12,078 nt of DNA, taken from VGOB01 sp034435315. GTDB taxonomy: Bacteria; Chloroflexota; Anaerolineae; UBA4142. Where the stretch lies: positions 1 through 12,078 of the forward strand of contig DAOTYB010000205.1 of NCBI GenBank assembly GCA_034435315.1, given 5' to 3'. Positions 1-4,322 of the stretch are shown one piece after another. The translations under genes were made by a program, and so were the position numbers. Within the stretch, counting starts at the first letter, position 1, and each line of letters opens with the position of its first letter. The notes beneath the pieces are model-generated. The model worked only from the letters and a program-made list of their open reading frames with translations, was not told where the DNA came from and ran no database searches.

Positions 1-55
1 GGAGTGGGTGGGCGGCAAAGCCGCCCGCCCACTCCCCCTCCCTTGATTCTCCCTC
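1..55. repeat. Dispersed GC-rich palindrome, copy 1
   Basis: Positions 1-16 and 20-35 form a 16-bp inverted repeat (GGAGTGGG...CCACTCC) with one G-T pair and a three-base AAA loop. A second copy lies at 1585-1619 with a perfect 16-bp stem. The pyrimidine-rich right flanks (36-55 and 1620-1639) are also similar, so the repeat unit is longer than the hairpin. The two copies have the same orientation and bracket the kinase gene pair. It could act as a transcriptional hairpin or be a REP-like mobile palindrome; the sequence does not decide. Confidence 0.85.
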
Positions 56-57
56 CC

Positions 58-82
58 CGTTGGGGCAAAAGATTTTTCGCCC
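58..82. repeat. GGGGCGAAA-type palindrome, intergenic copy
   Basis: This 25-base stretch matches 3245-3269 at 24 of 25 positions. The core is an inverted repeat of GGGGC(A/G)AAA around GATT. Here it lies upstream of the first kinase gene. The other copy lies inside the NB-ARC part of the broken TIR gene, where it is translated in frame. Two such near-identical copies in unrelated contexts indicate a dispersed element. Confidence 0.8.
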
Positions 83-178
83 TTGCGCAACGAGGAGGGA
101 GCAAGGGGGTGGTGCTTTTCGCGATGGACGGCACGGCTGAGTAATTACCATTCATCTCATTTACCCACGAGGATCACC

Positions 179-829
179 TTGTCGAAACATTTTTACATCG
201 CCATCGAAGGTGTGATTGGAGTAGGCAAAACGACGTTGACGCGCCTTGCCCAAAACGAACTCCACGCCGAAATTCTCCTCGAGGTCTTTGAAGAAAATCC
301 CTTTCTCTCGCGGTTCTATCAGGATCGCAAACGTTACGCCTTCCAGACGCAAATCTTTTTTCTCCTCAGTCGCTATCAACAACAGCACGCGGTCATTCCT
401 GCCGTACTTGCGCACAGTCACCTCATCAGCGATTACACCTTCGACAAGAATATGATTTTCGCACGTCTGAACATCGAAGGAGACGAGTTGGCGATGTACG
501 AGCGCGTGCATCACATCATCGCGACGAAAATTCCTGCGCCCGATCTGGTGGTGTACCTGCGCGCGGATACCGATGTGTTGATGGAGCGCATCGCGTTGCG
601 CGACCGACCCTACGAGCGCGCCATTGAGCGTGATTATATCGCCGCGCTGGGCAACGCCTATGACGATTTCTTTGCGCGCTATACTGCTGCGCCGGTGTTG
701 ACGATTGACACGAACCATCTGGATTTTGTGCGCCGGAGCGACGATTTGCGCCTCATCCTGAATCGCATCCGCGCACAGTTGGCGCTGGGCACGTTTCAGC
801 GACTGTTATTCGAACAAGTGACGGAATGA
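179..829 (+). CDS. Deoxynucleoside kinase, deoxyguanosine-kinase-like (first of a tandem pair)
   Basis: Predicted to phosphorylate a purine deoxynucleoside with NTP in cytosolic dNTP salvage. The 216-residue protein has a P-loop (GVIGVGKT, residues 11-18), an ENPFLSRFY segment (39-47) typical of the family, an ISDYTFDKNMIFA stretch (83-95) resembling Bacillus Dgk rather than the DRS of other members, and an arginine-rich lid (RDRPYERAIER, 141-151). I chose the TTG at 179 because GAGGA (169-173) sits five bases upstream and homologues begin right at the first beta strand (FYIAIEG). An in-frame ATG at 83 would add 32 repeat-derived residues. It overlaps the next gene by ATGA, so the two are probably translationally coupled. 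Substrate choice (dG versus dA) is inferred from resemblance only. Confidence 0.88.
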   Translation: MSKHFYIAIEGVIGVGKTTLTRLAQNELHAEILLEVFEENPFLSRFYQDRKRYAFQTQIFFLLSRYQQQHAVIPAVLAHSHLISDYTFDKNMIFARLNIEGDELAMYERVHHIIATKIPAPDLVVYLRADTDVLMERIALRDRPYERAIERDYIAALGNAYDDFFARYTAAPVLTIDTNHLDFVRRSDDLRLILNRIRAQLALGTFQRLLFEQVTE

Positions 830-1461
830 AAAAGTTCATCGCGATTGCGGGCAATATCGGTGTGGGCAAGTCCACACTCGTCGAAATGCTGTGCGCGCAA
901 ATGGGCTGGGCGCCGTTCTTCGAAGGGGTGATGGACAACCCCTACCTCGCCGATTTCTATGCCGATATGCGCGCGTGGGCTTTTCACTCGCAACTCTTTT
1001 TTCTCACGCGTCGCCTGCGCGATCTACAACGCCTGCGCGATTTTCCCGGCGTGGCGGTGCAGGATCGGAGTGTGTACGAGGATGCCGAAATCTTCGCCAG
1101 AAATTTGTATCAGCAGGGCTACATTGGCGAGCGTGATTGGCAAACGTATTGGGAATTGTATCAAGTGCTGACAGAACTCTTGCCGCCGCCCGATCTGGTC
1201 GTGTATCTGCACGCCTCGGTGCCGACGTTGTTGCATCGCATCGCGCTGCGCGGACGCGAGTACGAAAAAAAGATCGCGCCAGATTATCTGGCGCGTTTGA
1301 ATGTGCTGTACGACGAATGGATCGCCGATTTCAAACTGTGTCCCGTGCTCATCGTTCCCGCCGACCGTCTCGATTTCGTCGCCAATGGCAAGCATCTGGA
1401 CCTGATTGCGCAAAAGATTCAAGAGAAATTGCGCGGCGTGCAGATGGTATTGTTTGAATAG
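826..1461 (+). CDS. Deoxynucleoside kinase, dAK/dCK-like (second of a tandem pair)
   Basis: A 211-residue paralogue of the gene before it. Visible motifs are the P-loop GNIGVGKST (9-17), DNPYLADFY (37-45), the conserved QDRSVYEDAEIFA (79-91) with the DRS signature that binds the sugar and base region, and the lid RGREYEKK (142-149). These place it with bacterial deoxyadenosine/deoxycytidine kinases of dNTP salvage. Its ATG overlaps the TGA of the upstream gene (826-829). In Bacillus and Lactobacillus such paralogues are also adjacent, and in Lactobacillus the two products form a heterodimer. A heterodimer here is a reasonable inference. It ends in TAG, four bases before a strong hairpin. No repeat insertions are seen in either kinase gene. 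Confidence 0.9.
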   Translation: MKKFIAIAGNIGVGKSTLVEMLCAQMGWAPFFEGVMDNPYLADFYADMRAWAFHSQLFFLTRRLRDLQRLRDFPGVAVQDRSVYEDAEIFARNLYQQGYIGERDWQTYWELYQVLTELLPPPDLVVYLHASVPTLLHRIALRGREYEKKIAPDYLARLNVLYDEWIADFKLCPVLIVPADRLDFVANGKHLDLIAQKIQEKLRGVQMVLFE

Positions 1462-1464
1462 CAC

Positions 1465-1497
1465 AGACCTGTCAGGTTGGCACAACCAGACAGGTCT
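1465..1497 (+). terminator. Hairpin after the kinase pair (terminator-like or repeat)
   Basis: AGACCTGTCAGGTTG (1465-1479) pairs with 1483-1497 with one mismatch and a three-base loop, starting four bases after the stop codon. Only a short T run (1501-1504) follows, so intrinsic termination would be weak. The position suits a 3'-end stabilising or terminating hairpin, but it may be another dispersed palindrome. Confidence 0.55.
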
Positions 1498-1525
1498 ATG
1501 TTTTCCGGGAACAATCCCCACTCAT

Positions 1526-1578
1526 CCCCCTGCCCTCTTCTCTCCACGCGTCGCGGGGAGAGAGAAGGGAGAGGTGGG
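1526..1578. repeat. Imperfect CT/GA-rich inverted repeat
   Basis: A pyrimidine-rich left arm (1526-1545) and a purine-rich right arm (about 1555-1578) are imperfect inverted complements around ACGCGTCGC. It lies just before palindrome copy 2 in a spacer made almost wholly of repeats. Confidence 0.6.
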
Positions 1579-1584
1579 AACAGA

Positions 1585-1639
1585 GGAGTGGGCGGGCGGC
1601 TGCGCCGCCCGCCCACTCCCCTACCCTGATTCCCCTCCT
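1585..1639. repeat. Dispersed GC-rich palindrome, copy 2
   Basis: Perfect 16-bp stem (1585-1600 with 1604-1619) and a TGC loop, followed by a flank similar to that of copy 1 at the window start. The stem differs from copy 1 by one C/T change, which is compensated here to perfect pairing. Confidence 0.85.
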
Positions 1640-1643
1640 CACG

Positions 1644-1678
1644 GAACGGACGCGCGCGCGTGTAGGGGCGTGCCAACG
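1644..1678. repeat. GTAGGGGCGTGCC repeat, half copy
   Basis: These 35 bases are repeated identically at 1712-1746. This copy contains the CG run and the left palindrome arm but lacks the right arm, so it looks truncated or recombined. Confidence 0.85.
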
Positions 1679-1711
1679 CCATCAATCTCAATCGCTCATC
1701 TGCATTAAACC

Positions 1712-1758
1712 GAACGGACGCGCGCGCGTGTAGGGGCGTGCCAACGGCACGCCCCTAC
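1712..1758. repeat. GTAGGGGCGTGCC repeat, full palindrome
   Basis: Identical to 1644-1678 over its first 35 bases and then continues to complete a palindrome: GTAGGGGCGTGCC (1730-1742) pairs perfectly with 1746-1758 around AAC. A third partial match of the left flank (AACGGACGCGCGCG) is at 1824-1837. Confidence 0.85.
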
Positions 1759-1882
1759 CATTTACCCAACCGATTCAAATTCCCCTTTCATGTTTCACCC
1801 ACCAACCAACAACACCGAAACGCAACGGACGCGCGCGGCAACGCCCCACCAGGTTTGCAAAAACAAAATCTATCCCGTCCGT
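1759..1882. other. Spacer with no supported gene
   Basis: The end of the 1462-1882 intergenic region. Apart from the partial repeat at 1824-1837, I see no open frame with a ribosome binding site, no RNA gene and no clear terminator for the minus-strand TIR gene that ends at 1883. Confidence 0.5.
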
Positions 1883-2462
1883 TTATTTCGCACTTGTCCG
1901 TTGTACTCTCTCCAAATTCCCTCGCACAATCTTGATGTGGGGATGATCCGCAGGCAAGAATTGTGTCAAGATGTTGAGCGCGCGCTCAAAGCACGCGCGC
2001 GCACCCGCCAGGTCCCCAAGGTCGTGCAGGACGCCGCCGAGGTTGTTGACGCGGATGGCGACGTTGGGATGGTTGGGACCCAACGTGGCTTCGCCAATTT
2101 TGAGTGCGCGCTCAAAGCACGCGCGCGCGTCGGCAAATTCCGCGCGGCTGCGCAGGTACACCCCCAGTTGATTCAACAAGCGCGCGGTCGCCTCGGGCGC
2201 AATCCCCAGCCGTTCCGCCTCGTCCGTCACCGCGCGCGTGCGCCGCCAGGCGCGCGCAGTTCGCCCACGACGCTGGATTCGTCGTGATGTCACCAGGGAA
2301 CGCATCGTTGACGGCGTGGAGCGCGGCGCGCGCGAACGTTTTACGTTCGTCGTCGCTTAAACGGTCGCGCACAATCATCTGCACCAGGCGGTGCATTGCC
2401 AGCGTCTCCGGGCTTGCCTGAATCAGGGAGTAGCGGCGGAGGGGAATGACTGCCTGGTCTAG

Positions 2463-2516
2463 TGCGTATTGCGTGCTGCGTAGTTCGTTCGTCGTTCGTC
2501 CTTCGTCCTTCGTCAC
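2463..2516. repeat. Repeat tract inserted in frame in the NB-ARC region
   Basis: Two low-complexity families abut: a GCGTATTGCGTGCTGCGTAG tract and a GTTCGTCCTTCGTCCTTCGTC array like that at 4081-4181. On the minus strand it encodes VTKDEGRTTNELRSTQYALDQ, which interrupts an otherwise normal run from VVLRGIE to AVIPLRRYSLIQ. The frame is kept on both sides. Confidence 0.75.
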
Positions 2517-2825
2517 GCGCTCGATGCCCCGCAGAACCACCGCGCGCGGAATCGGCTCGGGCGCAAAGAACGCGAGGAGGTTCATCAGTGCAACGCTGGC
2601 GGGGGATTGCGCGGCAACCGCCTCGAACGAAATGTCCCACGTCGTTGCGACGGTAGCGGGATAATCGGTGACGGGAGGATGCGCCAGCAGTTCGCGATGA
2701 TGCGCGCGCCAGCGCGCGAGGTAATCGGCAAACGAAATGCCGCTCGCCTCGATGTACGCGCCCGCCTGCTCCAGCGCGAGCGGCAGGCAGCCGAGCGCGT
2801 CGGCGAGTTCGCCAGCGGCTTGCGG

Positions 2826-3058
2826 CATTGCGAGGAGCGGTTTTTGCGACGAAGCAATCTCCACATCGCGGTTTGGGGATTGGGATTGCTTCGCTCCTTC
2901 GTCGCTACTCAGAACTTGTCACATCGAGCGGAGCGAGATGTCTCACTTCGTTCGACATGACAAGTTTCTGTCAACGCGCATACCGCCGCGCGGTATGGAA
3001 TTCTCGCAATGACGGAGAGCTTTGGGGATTGCTTCGCTGCTTCGCGGCTCGCAATGAC
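2826..3058. repeat. Composite MITE-like repeat island interrupting the TIR-STAND gene
   Basis: Bounded by inverted 9-mers: CATTGCGAG at 2826-2834 and CTCGCAATG at 3048-3056, with another CTCGCAATG at 3003-3011. Inside are GAAGCAATC/GATTGCTTCG segments, a hairpin at 2914-2965 (ACTTGTCA...TGACAAGT) whose minus-strand reading gives CHVERSETS, and a small palindrome ATACCGC-CGC-GCGGTAT at 2980-2996. The GATTGCTTCG/CTCGCAATGAC and HVERSETS repeats recur in many bacterial genomes. No transposase is encoded. The island shifts the frame and introduces a stop. Confidence 0.8.
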
Positions 3059-3248
3059 GCCTGCGCGTGCGAGGAGAAATTCGATTGCCCTGTCGCGCGG
3101 CAAGGTTTGCACCTCGAGTGGACGCGCGAGCGCGCCCCAGTTGGGATTGCGCGAGGTGATGAGGACGCTGCCGCGTCCCTGCGGCAGAAACGGACGCAGG
3201 TCGCGCGGCTCTTCGGCATTGTCAAAGATGATGAGCCAGCGACGCGTT

Positions 3249-3296
3249 GGGGCGAAAGATTTTTCGCCCCCACGTAGATTTTCGCCCCCACGTAGA
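3249..3296. repeat. GGGGCGAAA palindrome plus 18-bp tandem duplication, in frame in NB-ARC
   Basis: The palindrome GGGGCGAAA-GATT-TTTCGCCCC (3249-3270) is followed by two exact 18-base units (3261-3278 and 3279-3296). On the minus strand the block reads RGGENLRGGEKSFAPT, wedged between AVLDYL and RRWLIIFDNA, a short linker in normal NB-ARC proteins. It adds about 16 codons without changing the frame. The palindrome matches 58-82. Confidence 0.82.
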
Positions 3297-3515
3297 TAAT
3301 CGAGCACCGCTTGCACCACGACGCGCTGGTCGCGTTCGTCGCGTTGCGGCAGTTGTAGCGGCGCGGCAAGGAGCGCAAGGTCGGTGGCGATACTCAGCGG
3401 TGAATCCGCACGCACCCACCAGACGAGGTCATAGTCGGCGGCAAAGCGATAGGCGTACTCGACGGCGAGGTGCGTCTTGCCCACCCCGCCGAGTCCGTGA
3501 ATCGTTTGCGGTTTG

Positions 3516-3536
3516 AGACGCTCCATCGGAGCGTCT
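3516..3536. repeat. GACGCTCC palindrome just before the P-loop
   Basis: AGACGCTCC-ATC-GGAGCGTCT is a perfect 9-bp stem with a 3-base loop. On the minus strand it encodes DAPMERL, immediately ahead of the P-loop segment of the broken STAND gene, without changing the frame. It looks like another small inserted palindrome. Confidence 0.7.
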
Positions 3537-4080
3537 GTACTGCGCAGTTGGCGCAGTTCGTCATCGCGGCCGATGAAATGGGGATTGCGCGCAAACGGGA
3601 CATTCCAGATGGCGGGCATCGTCCCCGGAAACCGACGCGGTGCGGAGGGGGGAAAAGGTGGCGCGGTCGCGGGTTTGGCGCGTTCGCGTTTCACGCCCGA
3701 GAGCAAACGTTGGCGCGCGGTCGCCTCGTCCGCGCCGACGAGGTCAATGTACACCCGCCCGCGCAGCAATCCTTCGTTCTCACACGGCTCGATGCGAATC
3801 GGCACGAGTTTGTCGCCGGTGGGGGCGCTCGCGATGGCGGCGCTCCACTCTTCGGCGGCGAAGCGGGAGGCAAGATAGCGCGGCGAGAGGACGGCGATGA
3901 CGCGCTCGCACTCGTGCAGCGCGCGTTGCATCTCCAGCACAAAGTTCGCCCCGGGGCGAAAATCCCACGCCTAAATCGTCGTGGTATAGCCCGCCTGCTC
4001 CAGCGTCCACGCGATCCATTCTGCCCACTGTACGTCCGCGTTCGTGTAACTGACGAAAAAGTGCTTCATTGCGCGCCTCC

Positions 4081-4181
4081 GTCGTTCGTCGTCCGTCCTT
4101 CGCCCTTCTTCGTTCGTCCTTCGTCCCTCGTCGTCTGTCCTTCGTCCTTCGTCGTCTGTCCTTCGTCCTTCGTCGTTCGTC
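4081..4181. repeat. GACGAAGGAC-type array in the 5' leader of the TIR gene
   Basis: About 100 bases of degenerate repeats; the best part repeats every 21 bases (minus-strand translation RRTDDEG). The array fills the space between a perfect TATAAT (4187-4182) and the GGAGG (4080-4076) of the TIR gene, so the mRNA leader would consist of it. Related arrays are at about 2484-2516 and 11821-11864. Confidence 0.85.
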
Positions 4182-4208
4182 ATTATACTCACATCACGCG
4201 CGCGACAA
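4182..4208 (-). promoter_or_regulatory. Possible sigma-70 promoter of the TIR gene
   Basis: On the minus strand TATAAT (4187-4182) is preceded by TTGTCG (4208-4203) with a 15-base spacer. The -10 is perfect but the spacing is short, so it is weaker than the promoter facing murE. The two are divergent and about 20 bases apart. Confidence 0.45.
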
Positions 4209-4228
4209 GGGTGCGTTTCTCGCCACTA

Positions 4229-4257
4229 TTGTCAGAACCGACAGTCAAGCGTATAAT
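4229..4257 (+). promoter_or_regulatory. Sigma-70 promoter of murE
   Basis: TTGTCA (4229-4234), a 17-base spacer and a perfect TATAAT (4252-4257). Transcription would start near 4264, leaving about 60 bases of leader before the ATG at 4323. It is the best promoter match in the window. Confidence 0.8.
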
Positions 4258-4322
4258 CGGGGCAAATAAATCGTCGCAGGCGTGATCGCTCTGTGAGCGA
4301 ATCAAGCACTCGGAAACCAGAT

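Larger units (their letters stand above)
1883..4069 (-). pseudogene. Degraded TIR-NB-ARC-TPR (STAND/NLR-like) gene
   Basis: Reading from 4069, ATG has GGAGG six bases upstream. The encoded TIR domain (MKHFFVSYTNADVQWAEW) is cut by TAG at 3973-3971 after 32 codons; the same frame resumes with AWDFRPGANFVLEMQ, where relatives have Q, so CAG to TAG is likely. Then follow IWNVPFARNPHFIGR, a P-loop GLGGVGKT (3496-3473), Walker B WLIIFDNAE, ITSRNPNW, and after an insertion LPLALEQAGAY, a winged-helix part (RYSLIQ, MHRLVQ) and two and a half kinesin-light-chain-like TPRs of 42 residues ending at 1883. Lesions are the TAG, a frame-breaking composite repeat (2826-3058) and a frameshift at a CG run (2231-2238). 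In-frame insertions lie at 3516-3536, 3249-3296 and about 2463-2516. TIR-STAND proteins are associated with NAD-depleting antiphage immunity; this copy is very unlikely to be functional. Confidence 0.88.

Noticed and set aside
83..178. Longer N-terminus for the first kinase starting at ATG 83
   Set aside because: The extra 32 residues come from repeat DNA, no ribosome binding site fits better, and family members start near residue 33; GAGGA before TTG 179 fits well.
161..718. Minus-strand frame of 185 codons
   Set aside because: A shadow of the first kinase gene; no domain and no ribosome binding site.
1419..1691. Minus-strand frame across the repeat spacer
   Set aside because: It consists of translated palindromes and pyrimidine tracts; no gene-like features.
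3971..3973. TAG recoded as an amino acid
   Set aside because: TAG ends the second kinase and the unknown protein gene normally, and the TIR gene has other lesions, so a nonsense mutation is simpler.
4070..4192. TIR gene start at ATG 4192, including an RRTDDEG repeat peptide
   Set aside because: It would start within or before the likely -10 box and consist of array translation; ATG 4069 has a clean GGAGG at six bases.
3470..4285. Plus-strand open frame of 271 codons opposite the TIR gene
   Set aside because: It is antisense to clear TIR/NB-ARC coding sequence, has no recognisable domain, and its tail is translated repeat array.
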